This document shows positions 1 to 6,529 of a DNA stretch of 7,776 nucleotides, in pieces (within the stretch, counting starts at the first letter, position 1; every line of letters begins with the position of its first letter). Source of the stretch: a bacterium (GTDB lineage Bacteria; Verrucomicrobiota; Verrucomicrobiae; Limisphaerales; J093); contig JAKCAB010000167.1 in the NCBI GenBank assembly GCA_021839785.1, positions 1 to 7,776 on the forward strand, written 5' to 3'. The translations under genes and the position numbers were made by a program. The notes under the pieces were generated by a model, which saw only the letters and a program-made list of their open reading frames with translations, was not told the origin of the DNA and did no database searches.

Positions 1-1345
1 GGTAATTGATCAAGGTCAGGTTGCCCGCGTTGTCGTAGCTGTAGAGGGTCTGCTTGTTCTGACTGGGGCTGGACCAGAACTTGCGCCACGCCAGCCGCTG
101 GTGGGCGTCGTAGCTGTATTCCAGGTTCGTGAAGCTCTGGTTGTGGTACTGCTTGGTCCGCATCCCGCCCTCGACGTCGTAGGTCCAGGTGGTCGTTTTG
201 CTCCGGCCATCGACCAAAGTGAGCATGTCGTTGGCGGTGTTGTAAGTGTAGGCGATCGTCTCGCTCTGGGGCGTGGTCTCGCTGGTCTTGCGCCGGGCCT
301 CGTCGTACCCGTACTGCGTGGTCTGGCCGTCCGGCCCGGTGTACTGGGTCAGGCCGCGGGCCGAGTACTGGAACGACTCGGTCCCCTGGCCCGGCACGGC
401 GCGGGTCAGCAGCCGGCTCAACCGGTCAAAGCTCTGCGTCACGCTCACGGCATTCGCGTCCACCACCGTGGTGGGCTGATCGTGAAGATTGTACGTCACC
501 GAACGTTCCGTGCCCACGGCGCTGGTGACGCTGCTCAACAGCCCCTGGTTGTTGTACGCGAAGGTGCGGCTGCCCAGGGAATCGGTGCGGCTGGTCAACT
601 GGCCGAGCGCGTTGTAGCCGTAGGTCTCGTAGGTGTTGTCGGGATGGACCACCTGCGTCTTCCAGCCGGCGTTGTTGTAGGTGAAGGTGGTGGTCTTGTT
701 GCGGGCGTCGGTGATGGTCTCCGGTCCGCCGCAGCCGCAGTAGGTGGTGGTGGTGGTGTGGTTGAGCGGGTCTTTGACTTGAACAACCCGGCCGAGCCGG
801 TCACGGCCGTACCAGGTCCAGTGGCCCAGGCGGTCCCGCACACCGGTGCGGTGCAGGATGGGGATCGCCGTGCCGCCGGTGTTGAACCCCATGCCGGGCT
901 GCAAGTCGTAGCTGTACTGGACGTAGGTCGCGGCCAGGTCGTTGTGGGCCGGGTAGTCCACCTGCGTCAGCCGGTTCAGGCCGTCGCGGGTGAAGGTGCG
1001 GGTCAGGCCGCGGGCGTCTTGGTGAGTGCGGATGTAACCGTTGAGCCAGGTAAACGACTGGGTGCGGTTGATCGGCTGGTCGGTGAGGCCCGACAGGTAG
1101 CCCGGGAACGCCCCCGAGTAGGCGTTATACGCGTAGGTGCGGATCAGGCCCGCCGCGTGGGTCTGGCTGGTGAGCCGGCCGTAGCCGTCATACGCCCACA
1201 GGTTGGTGTAGGTGACCGTCCCGTCGGGGCGGAGGATTTCGGTGAGCTTCTGGTGCCGGGTGTTGTAGGTGTAGGAAACGACCAGTTCGCTGCCCGGCCG
1301 ATAGACGTGGAGCAGGTCCTGGCCGTTGGCGGCGTAGGTGTAGGT
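1..1345 (-). repeat. YD/Rhs repeat-coding region
   Basis: The minus strand encodes degenerate tandem repeats of about 20-30 residues built on xxxYDxxGRLTxxxxxDG-type units. Examples are AYDGYGRLTSQ, TFTRDGLNRLTQVDYP, WYGRDRLGRVVQVKDP, YGYNALGQLTSRTD, FTYNNAGWKTQVVHPD and YSYDNAGNL. One unit carries a YCGCGG motif (Cys1063 and Cys1065, positions about 725-742) directly after five Thr codons. The repeats are recognisable as protein repeats and have diverged at DNA level. They form the shell-like part of the Rhs protein and continue beyond the left edge. Confidence 0.85.
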
Positions 1346-3925
1346 GTACGTGCGGGTCGGGGCCGGGTTGCCCGTGCCGTAGGTGGCCGTCTTGCTGGTC
1401 GGCAGGCCCCAGGCATTGCGCGGGTAGCTCTCGTACCAGGTCGAGCCGTCGGGCAGCTTGCGCGCGATGAGCGAGGGCTCGATCTGCGTGCCCCTCGCCC
1501 CTGGCGCCCACTCGCTCTTGCCGGCGTAGTCGTACCAGGTGATTTGCCCCTGATTGCTGCCGGTGTCGCTGGTGCCCGGGGAGCGTTCGTAAGACAGGGC
1601 CAGATCGGGACCCACCGCATAATCGGAATCCGATTGAAAAAGCCAATGGCGCAGGCGCGCCTTGTTGAGGTGGCTGGTGGTCAGTTGCTCGAAAACGGTG
1701 GGCACGCCCACACTCTGGCGCTGGTCCCAGTGATAGCTGTCCATCAAACCGGTGACGGTGTCCAGCAAGGTTCCGGTGGGCAGGTTTCCTGGCACCAGGG
1801 CGGACGCGATGTTCCCCGAAACGCCCCGGCAGGCCCAGGAAGCGCCGAACATGTATATCTGGCTGCCGCCGTTGGGCTCGGTGATGTCCACCCGCCGCCA
1901 GGCGCCGGTGTCGTCCTGGTAGCCCTGGTAGGTAAAAGTGGTCGTGCCGTAAGGTGTGGTCAGTGTCTGCGGCCAGCCCTCAGCGGTATAGGTGAGGCTG
2001 CTGCTCAAGCCGGCGGCGTCCTGAAGGGTGGCCAGGTGGGGCGTGTAGTTCAGGTCGTCCGCGTAGGTAAGCTGGACGGAATGGCTGAAACGGTCGGTCA
2101 CGCCGTTGAGCAGGGCACCAGCCGAGGAGTGCCATGTGTAGGAGGTGGTATAGAGCGTTGCCCCGGAGTGGTCGCTCACGCTGTGGAGCAACAAGGTCGG
2201 CCAGCCGTAATAGGGATCGTTTGTTTCGGTATAACTGAAGGCGGTCGCGAAGCCTTGCGCGTCAATGGACTGCGATAAATAAACATAACGGGCGCGCTCG
2301 GCGCCGCGGCGCCAAGGCTGATCATAGTAAAACCGGCGGCCATCCGGCAGATCCAGCCAATAGCTGATATTGGTCTGTCCGCTGATGACCGCTGTCAGCT
2401 TCGTGTTGTAGTAGTAGTCGGTTGCATTCGTCTGCCCCGATTCAAAATGAAAGTACAGTACCCCGCCGCCGGGGACGTACACATCGGCGTCATTGAGCAG
2501 GCCGTAGGCACCCCATTCGCGGTTATCCACCCAGGAGAACCAGTTGCCGTTCCAGCCCGGTCCCAAGCTGAACACATCGTACTGCTCTCCGCCTTCATCG
2601 CGCTGCTTGAAGTTGAGTTGGAGCCCCACGGCCGGGCCGTAGGCCGGCTGGCAACGGATCGGTTGATCGCGCAGCCAGAGATTGATGTTCGGCTCGGTCA
2701 CCTGCCAGCGGGGCATGCCGACCGGGGCGTCGCCGGTGCCGCCGCAATCGCCGGTCTGGCAGCCAGAAGCGGGATCCTCCGGGCCGCCCTCTCCACACTC
2801 CGGGCCCAGCAGGCTCTCCACCCCGTCCAGGAAAGCGCCGAACCATCCGGGGGCGCCACCGCAGCGGCCCACGGTCATGGCCATCTCGTCGGTGGAGAGC
2901 CGGCGCCAACCGGCCGGCAAGGAGCTGCCCGCGCTCACCAGGAAGCGCCCGCTGGCCTCGGCATTGAGCACTTCCGGCCGGAACGGCCGCTCGCCCCACA
3001 TCGGGTCAAACGTCTGGACGAACCCATTCTCCCACCCCAGCAGGGCGATGAAGTGGTTTTGCTTGAGGTGCAATACGCCGGGCACGGGCAGATCCGCGAT
3101 GCCTTCGGCGCGTTCCACGCCCACCATCGCGTGCTGGCCGCTCTGTGCCATTCGCAGCAAGGCGTTGAAGGAGCAGCCTTCCAACAGGTTGGCCTCCCGA
3201 TAGAAGGCGTCGGCCTGCCGCTTGTCCAGCCCCTGGCCCTTCGCCTGGCGGACCACCGCGTTCATCACCGCCCACCCGCCCCGGTACGTGGCCGAGGGAC
3301 GGGACTTCAAGACCCCGTACAGTTCGCGGGTGGCCAGGTACTTTTGTTCCAACGCTCCCCCATCCAGGTGCCGGTCACCGATTTCAGCGAAGAGGACCTC
3401 CAACTCATCGAGCCGCCCCAGGCCCAGCAACAGCCGGGTCCAGTGGGCCAAGGCGTAGTCGGCGACCTCTTTGCCCGGTCCGGGCGGCAGGTCTTTGGTC
3501 AACAACCACGTCTGCGCCCAGTGGTCCAGGGCGCGCGTGTACGCCCCCTCCTCAAACCAAAACTTGCCCAGGCAGTTGCCCAGCGAGGGGGTCCAAACCG
3601 ACCGTGGGTTCTCCGCCACAAAGGCCTCGAACAACTCCGCCATCGCCAGCTCATCAACCGCCGGCGAGCGGTCAAGGGCGGCTGTCAGCACGGCGGCTTC
3701 CGCCGCGGCCGCCGGGCTTTCGCCCACCGCCACGAGCGGCCGGTCAAAGGAGAGCGGGCCCCGCAATCGCAACCCCGGCGCAAGACCGGCGGCGGGCCCT
3801 TGCGCCCGGCCGACACCCCAGAAGAGGACCGGCAAGACCAGCAGGCCGGCCACGAGGAGCTTCCGGGGACAGCCGAAGAAACGGTTGCGAGAAGACGAAC
3901 GAACGGAACGGAAGGTCGCTTGCAT
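1..3925 (-). CDS. Secreted TPR / C39-like / Rhs (YD-repeat) protein, C-terminus beyond window
   Basis: Reading the minus strand from ATG at 3925 gives 1308 codons without a stop, to the window edge. Residues 1-41 look like a Sec signal peptide: basic n-region ending RK at 21-22, hydrophobic 23-38, likely cut after GRA41. Residues ~76-195 are helical and TPR-like (e.g. AYTRALDHW around 128-136). Residues ~205-325 resemble a C39 peptidase domain (NHFIALLGW, His291; FDP, Asp307), but Gly216 occupies the catalytic Cys position. A Cys-containing linker (Cys377, 389, 394) follows, then from about residue 400 the Rhs entry region (LWLRDQP, LGPGWNGNW) and a YD-repeat core (e.g. AYDGYGRLT at 911-919). 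Rhs cores generally form a beta cage around a variable C-terminal tip, which is not visible here. An in-frame ATG at 3946 is an alternative start adding seven residues; neither start has a clear Shine-Dalgarno sequence. The architecture resembles large exported Verrucomicrobiota proteins; the biological role is unknown. Confidence 0.9.
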   Translation of the reverse strand, partial: MQATFRSVRSSSRNRFFGCPRKLLVAGLLVLPVLFWGVGRAQGPAAGLAPGLRLRGPLSFDRPLVAVGESPAAAAEAAVLTAALDRSPAVDELAMAELFEAFVAENPRSVWTPSLGNCLGKFWFEEGAYTRALDHWAQTWLLTKDLPPGPGKEVADYALAHWTRLLLGLGRLDELEVLFAEIGDRHLDGGALEQKYLATRELYGVLKSRPSATYRGGWAVMNAVVRQAKGQGLDKRQADAFYREANLLEGCSFNALLRMAQSGQHAMVGVERAEGIADLPVPGVLHLKQNHFIALLGWENGFVQTFDPMWGERPFRPEVLNAEASGRFLVSAGSSLPAGWRRLSTDEMAMTVGRCGGAPGWFGAFLDGVESLLGPECGEGGPEDPASGCQTGDCGGTGDAPVGMPRWQVTEPNINLWLRDQPIRCQPAYGPAVGLQLNFKQRDEGGEQYDVFSLGPGWNGNWFSWVDNREWGAYGLLNDADVYVPGGGVLYFHFESGQTNATDYYYNTKLTAVISGQTNISYWLDLPDGRRFYYDQPWRRGAERARYVYLSQSIDAQGFATAFSYTETNDPYYGWPTLLLHSVSDHSGATLYTTSYTWHSSAGALLNGVTDRFSHSVQLTYADDLNYTPHLATLQDAAGLSSSLTYTAEGWPQTLTTPYGTTTFTYQGYQDDTGAWRRVDITEPNGGSQIYMFGASWACRGVSGNIASALVPGNLPTGTLLDTVTGLMDSYHWDQRQSVGVPTVFEQLTTSHLNKARLRHWLFQSDSDYAVGPDLALSYERSPGTSDTGSNQGQITWYDYAGKSEWAPGARGTQIEPSLIARKLPDGSTWYESYPRNAWGLPTSKTATYGTGNPAPTRTYTYTYAANGQDLLHVYRPGSELVVSYTYNTRHQKLTEILRPDGTVTYTNLWAYDGYGRLTSQTHAAGLIRTYAYNAYSGAFPGYLSGLTDQPINRTQSFTWLNGYIRTHQDARGLTRTFTRDGLNRLTQVDYPAHNDLAATYVQYSYDLQPGMGFNTGGTAIPILHRTGVRDRLGHWTWYGRDRLGRVVQVKDPLNHTTTTTYCGCGGPETITDARNKTTTFTYNNAGWKTQVVHPDNTYETYGYNALGQLTSRTDSLGSRTFAYNNQGLLSSVTSAVGTERSVTYNLHDQPTTVVDANAVSVTQSFDRLSRLLTRAVPGQGTESFQYSARGLTQYTGPDGQTTQYGYDEARRKTSETTPQSETIAYTYNTANDMLTLVDGRSKTTTWTYDVEGGMRTKQYHNQSFTNLEYSYDAHQRLAWRKFWSSPSQNKQTLYSYDNAGNLTLINY
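2951..3313 (-). other. C39-peptidase-like domain lacking the catalytic Cys
   Basis: Within the Rhs protein (residues ~205-325), the order of motifs matches C39 domains. The first is YRGGWAVMNAVV, aligning with the usual CGxxxLxxVL helix. Next is EGCSFNALLRMA, aligning with the GTSLxxLxxxA helix. Then come LPVPGVLHLKQNHFIALLGW (His291) and FDPMWG (Asp307). Position 216, expected to be Cys, is Gly (GGC at 3278-3280). The Gly216-to-His291 distance is 75 residues and His-to-Asp is 16, close to active family members. Cys251 falls in the second helix and is not at the nucleophile position. The alignment is by eye. Confidence 0.7.
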
Positions 3926-3967
3926 AAGCCCAGTTATCAATCCCATTTTCCCATCAGGCTGCCCTGG

Positions 3968-3996
3968 CGGATACTTGTCTGTGCTTGGGCTGTCAA
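3968..3996 (-). promoter_or_regulatory. Candidate sigma70-type promoter for the Rhs gene
   Basis: On the minus strand a perfect TTGACA -35 hexamer (3996-3991) is followed after exactly 17 nt by TATCCG (3973-3968), which matches the TATAAT -10 only at its first three bases. Transcription would begin near 3961, giving a leader of about 36 nt to ATG 3925 or about 15 nt to ATG 3946. This mildly favours the 3925 start. The location directly upstream of the gene supports the call; the weak -10 limits it. Confidence 0.5.
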
Positions 3997-4030
3997 TCAA
4001 AAACCAGCGTCACTCGCGGTGTCAGCGTCA
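3988..4030 (-). promoter_or_regulatory. Phased TGAC boxes upstream of the Rhs promoter (possible operator)
   Basis: On the minus strand TGACGCTG occurs identically at 4030-4023 and 4012-4005, 18 bp apart. A related TGACAGCC follows at 3995-3988, 17 bp further, overlapping the candidate -35. Near-equal spacing over the -35 and upstream zone is what tandem activator or repressor half-sites look like. No matching regulator is encoded in the window. The set is short, so chance recurrence in GC-rich DNA remains possible. Confidence 0.3.
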
Positions 4031-4179
4031 AGTAGTGGTTGTGCTTATCATGACTGGAAGCCTTTCCCCGGACCTGCTCCCGCTTGCCGGGCGATCGTCC
4101 CCCTTGTCTCCACCCAGCCAAACCGCGTGGGCATCGGGTTCGCGGTTGTGTTCGGCCGCTTCGCGCCCCAAGCTGCGTC

Positions 4180-4185
4180 GAGGTG
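4180..4185 (+). promoter_or_regulatory. Short-spaced ribosome binding site for the cytochrome gene
   Basis: GAGGTG lies just before ATG 4188, with GAGG ending 4 nt from the start. The spacing is a little short, but this is the best Shine-Dalgarno-like match near any candidate start. It supports 4188 over the in-frame ATG at 4050. Confidence 0.45.
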
Positions 4186-4187
4186 CC

Positions 4188-6056
4188 ATGAACGGGTTTC
4201 TCGCGTCTCTCCACCGTCCCCAAGCCACGCCAACCGCTGGGGAAGCCCGGCCATTCCGCCGGGTGGCCGCCCTTTTCTGCGGCTTGCTGAGTTGCTTGCT
4301 GCCGGGCCCGGCGGCGGGAGCAACGCCCGCCTGGTGGGCGCCTTCTGCGCTCTTGGTCCAGCCGGAGGCGGCAACCCTTTACCTCGGAGGTCGGTCGGGC
4401 CTGGTGCTGGCCACCAACCGGCAGGGCGGCGACAAGGGGTGGACGACCCAACTGAGTGATAGCGTAACCGGGCTTGCCTGGGCGGATCAGCCCGCAAGGG
4501 TGCTGGTCACCAGCGCCGACCAGTCCAACACCATCAGCATCCTGGACCCGAGCACGGGCGGCGTTCTGGCCACCTGGCCGGCCGGTCACGGGGTTTGCAG
4601 TCCGGTGGTCAGCCCCGGCCGAAAACGGCTCTATGTCTGCAACCGATTCGACCACGCCATCGGAGTCCACGCGCTGACTGACGGCCAGGCATGGGTGCAC
4701 ATCCCGGTGCTGCGCGAGCCCATTGCGGCGGCGCTTTCACCCGATGAACGGCTCCTGGCCGTTGCCAACCACCTGCCGGAAGGCGCTGCCAACGCACCAA
4801 GCGTGGCTGCGGCCGTGACCCTGATCGACACCGGGACCGACACGGTCCGCACCCATATTCGCCTGCCCAATGGCAGTACTTCGCTCCAGGGGATCGCCCT
4901 CTCCCCTTCCGGGGCACAGTGCGCGGTGGTTCACACCCTCGCCCGCTTCCAAGTGCCCACGACCCAACTGGAGCATGGATGGATGAACGTCAGCGCCCTG
5001 AGCCTGATTGATCTCCCGCGCGGGTCGCTGCTCGCCACGGTCCTGTTGGATGAACCCAGACGGGGCGCGGCCAATCCATGGGCGGTCGCCTGGAGTCCCG
5101 ACGGCCGGCTCCTGTGCGTCACGCACGCCGGCACCCACGAATTAAGCGTGATCGACGCCCCGGCCCTGAACGCACGTCTCGCCACCCAACCGGCGGGCCA
5201 ACTGGTGCCGAACCTGGATTTTCTGCGCGGCATCCGGCACCGGGTCGCCCTGCCCGGGAAGGGTCCTCGCGCTTTGGTGGTCGCGGGCCGGCAGGCCTAC
5301 ATCGCCGAGTTCTTTTCCGACACCGTGAGCCTGGTCGATCTCGATCAACGGGCCGTGAGCGGACGCCTGGCTCTCGGCACGGAGGCACCGCCCAGTCTTG
5401 AACGGGAAGGCGAGCGATTATTTCACGACGCGACCATCAGCCGCCAGGGCTGGCAGAGCTGCGCCTCCTGCCACCCCGACGGCCGCGCCGATGGTCTGAA
5501 CTGGGACCTGCTCAACGACGGGATCGGCAACCCCAAAAACACCAAAAGCCTGGTGTGGAGCCACCAAACACCGCCGGCAATGAGCACCGGGGCCAGGACC
5601 AGCGCGGCCCAGGCGGTGCGCGCCGGATTGCGTCACATCCTGTTCGCGGTCCCCGATGAAGCTCAAGCACAGGCCATCGAGGCGTATCTTCGTTCGCTGC
5701 GGCCCGTTCGTAGTCCATATCTGGCGGATGGCGCTCTCGCCGCGCCCATCAAGCGGGGCCAGCGGCTTTTCGAGGACCCGCAGGTGGGCTGCGCCGTCTG
5801 CCATCCCGCGCCGCTGTTCACCGATTTGAAAGCCCACGCGGTGGGGACGGCGGGCCGCGGCGAGGCACCCGGGACGCGCTTCGATCCGCCAACCCTGGCC
5901 GAATGCTGGCGTACCGCACCGTATCTGCATGATGGGTCTGCGGCCACGCTCTACGAGGTGCTGAAAACCAGGAACCCGGAGGATCGGCACGGAAACACCT
6001 CGCATCTCAACGCGCGGGAACTCGGCGATCTGGCCGTGTACGTGCTTACCCTCTGA
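4188..6056 (+). CDS. Exported YVTN-type beta-propeller / diheme cytochrome c (peroxidase-like) protein
   Basis: A complete 622-residue protein. The N-terminus has an RPFRR stretch (21-25), a hydrophobic segment (26-38) and a likely signal peptidase I site after AGA45; LLSC36 is a poorer lipobox alternative. Residues ~52-395 are repeated beta strands of a YVTN-like propeller (NTISILDPSTGGVLATW, PWAVAWSPDGRLLCVTH, FSDTVSLVDLDQRAVSGRL). Residues ~405-622 are a two-haem module: LFHDATISRQGWQSCASCH (Cys425, Cys428, His429), NDGIGNPKNTKSL, TPPAMSTGAR, VGCAVCH (Cys535, Cys538, His539), and RTAPYLHDGSAATLYEVL, typical of the cytochrome c peroxidase/MauG superfamily. Covalent haem attachment requires export, in keeping with the signal peptide. 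A periplasmic redox role is inferred; substrate and electron partner are unknown. It is divergent from the Rhs gene and convergent with the last gene, so probably monocistronic. It could be an electron-transfer rather than a peroxidase protein. Confidence 0.92.
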   Translation: MNGFLASLHRPQATPTAGEARPFRRVAALFCGLLSCLLPGPAAGATPAWWAPSALLVQPEAATLYLGGRSGLVLATNRQGGDKGWTTQLSDSVTGLAWADQPARVLVTSADQSNTISILDPSTGGVLATWPAGHGVCSPVVSPGRKRLYVCNRFDHAIGVHALTDGQAWVHIPVLREPIAAALSPDERLLAVANHLPEGAANAPSVAAAVTLIDTGTDTVRTHIRLPNGSTSLQGIALSPSGAQCAVVHTLARFQVPTTQLEHGWMNVSALSLIDLPRGSLLATVLLDEPRRGAANPWAVAWSPDGRLLCVTHAGTHELSVIDAPALNARLATQPAGQLVPNLDFLRGIRHRVALPGKGPRALVVAGRQAYIAEFFSDTVSLVDLDQRAVSGRLALGTEAPPSLEREGERLFHDATISRQGWQSCASCHPDGRADGLNWDLLNDGIGNPKNTKSLVWSHQTPPAMSTGARTSAAQAVRAGLRHILFAVPDEAQAQAIEAYLRSLRPVRSPYLADGALAAPIKRGQRLFEDPQVGCAVCHPAPLFTDLKAHAVGTAGRGEAPGTRFDPPTLAECWRTAPYLHDGSAATLYEVLKTRNPEDRHGNTSHLNARELGDLAVYVLTL

Positions 6057-6125
6057 ATAGCGACGGCGCTCGACACGGAACACTTGCGGGCACCGCCCAT
6101 TGCAATCGGCTCAAACCCCATACCG

Positions 6126-6149
6126 TTCCCCGCCGCCGGGCGCCGGGAA
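6126..6149 (+). terminator. GC-rich hairpin, weak terminator candidate
   Basis: TTCCC+CGCC (6126-6134) can pair with GGCG (6139-6142) and GGGAA (6145-6149), leaving a GCCG loop and a two-base CC bulge. It starts 70 nt after the cytochrome stop codon. There is no T-tract on either strand, so it is not a canonical intrinsic terminator. Confidence 0.25.
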
Positions 6150-6175
6150 AGATTGGCGGTACGCTTTACGTCTGG

Positions 6176-6201
6176 GGAAGCTCGTCAGTAAAATGACTTC
6201 C
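6176..6201. other. Bulged inverted repeat in the convergent gap
   Basis: GGAA (6176-6179) pairs with TTCC (6198-6201), and GTCA (6184-6187) with TGAC (6194-6197), around a GTAAAA loop with a four-base bulge (GCTC) on the left arm. It is eight base pairs in all and more AT-rich than its surroundings. It could be an RNA hairpin at a transcript end or a protein-binding site. Function is unknown and chance formation is possible. Confidence 0.2.
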
Positions 6202-6529
6202 TCACAGGCGGTTCGCGGCCGCCACCTTGGGCTGTAACGGGAACGTCGGGCAGTCGCTGAGCAGCAATTCCTCCGCCGCCGCCGGCGCAGATCCCCGGCT
6301 GAACCTCGAGGTGCTGCGCGGCTGTGACCGTGAAGCGGCAGAGGCGAGTGAGAGGCTGCCAAGGCCAGCTTGACCCGCTGCCCACTTCTTCATCCAGTCG
6401 CTTCACACCCCACGCCTGGGACGTCGCTCCGTGGTCTGGTGAACAACGTTGGAAACCGCTTCAGGCGAGTCCCGAGTCTGCGCCGCAGTTCCGGTCAGGC
6501 CACCGCCCCGCAGCCTCGGCCAGCGGCGG

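Larger units (their letters stand above)
3926..4187. other. Divergent intergenic region between the Rhs and cytochrome genes
   Basis: This 262-bp spacer separates two divergently transcribed genes. It holds the minus-strand promoter candidate and TGAC boxes described separately. For the plus-strand gene the only -10-like string seen is TATCAT (4046-4051), without a convincing -35 at the right distance, so no promoter is called. The plus-strand frame of the cytochrome gene is open through the whole spacer, including an in-frame ATG at 4050. That stretch lacks protein-like features and sits before a well-formed signal peptide, so it is treated as non-coding. Confidence 0.6.
6057..6529. other. 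Non-coding gap between convergent genes
   Basis: In this 473-bp stretch the short open frames on both strands overlap each other, have low-complexity Arg/Ala/Pro-rich translations and lack recognisable motifs or ribosome binding sites, so none is called. No tRNA, IS end or attachment site was recognised. Two hairpins, listed separately, are the only structure noticed. The region could hold transcript ends for both flanking genes or the remains of a decayed gene. Confidence 0.6.

Noticed and set aside
743..762. GGT-rich microsatellite-like tract
   Set aside because: It is a run of Thr codons (ACC on the minus strand) within the Rhs frame; too short and in frame, so no evidence of a separate repeat or phase-variation element.
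101..2278. A 725-codon open frame on the plus strand
   Set aside because: It is antisense to the Rhs gene. Its translation is Val/Gly/Ala/Arg-rich without domains, while the minus strand encodes clear YD repeats. GC-rich codon use leaves the antisense frame free of stops.
3173..3175. Cys251 as the C39 nucleophile
   Set aside because: It lies in the EGCSFNALL segment that aligns with the second conserved helix of C39 domains, and is only 40 residues before His291, too close for the catalytic Cys.
4023..4051. Plus-strand promoter with TATCAT -10 for the cytochrome gene
   Set aside because: The -10 is good, but the hexamer 17 bp upstream (CAGCGT) is far from TTGACA and no extended -10 is present.
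3471..4187. N-terminal extension of the cytochrome protein upstream of 4188
   Set aside because: The frame is open but antisense to the Rhs coding region and then crosses the intergenic spacer. The extension has no domain features, and the signal peptide fits a start at 4188.
2447..4459. A 670-codon open frame on the plus strand
   Set aside because: It is antisense to the N-terminal half of the Rhs gene and then runs out of frame into the cytochrome gene. No recognisable domain or start context.
5418..6083. A 221-codon minus-strand open frame under the cytochrome haem module
   Set aside because: It is a shadow of the strongly supported plus-strand haem-binding sequence, with no motifs of its own.
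6185..6406. Small minus-strand open frames (63-83 codons) in the convergent gap
   Set aside because: They overlap one another in different frames, have biased Arg/Ala/Gly/Pro composition, and show no ribosome binding site or known motif.
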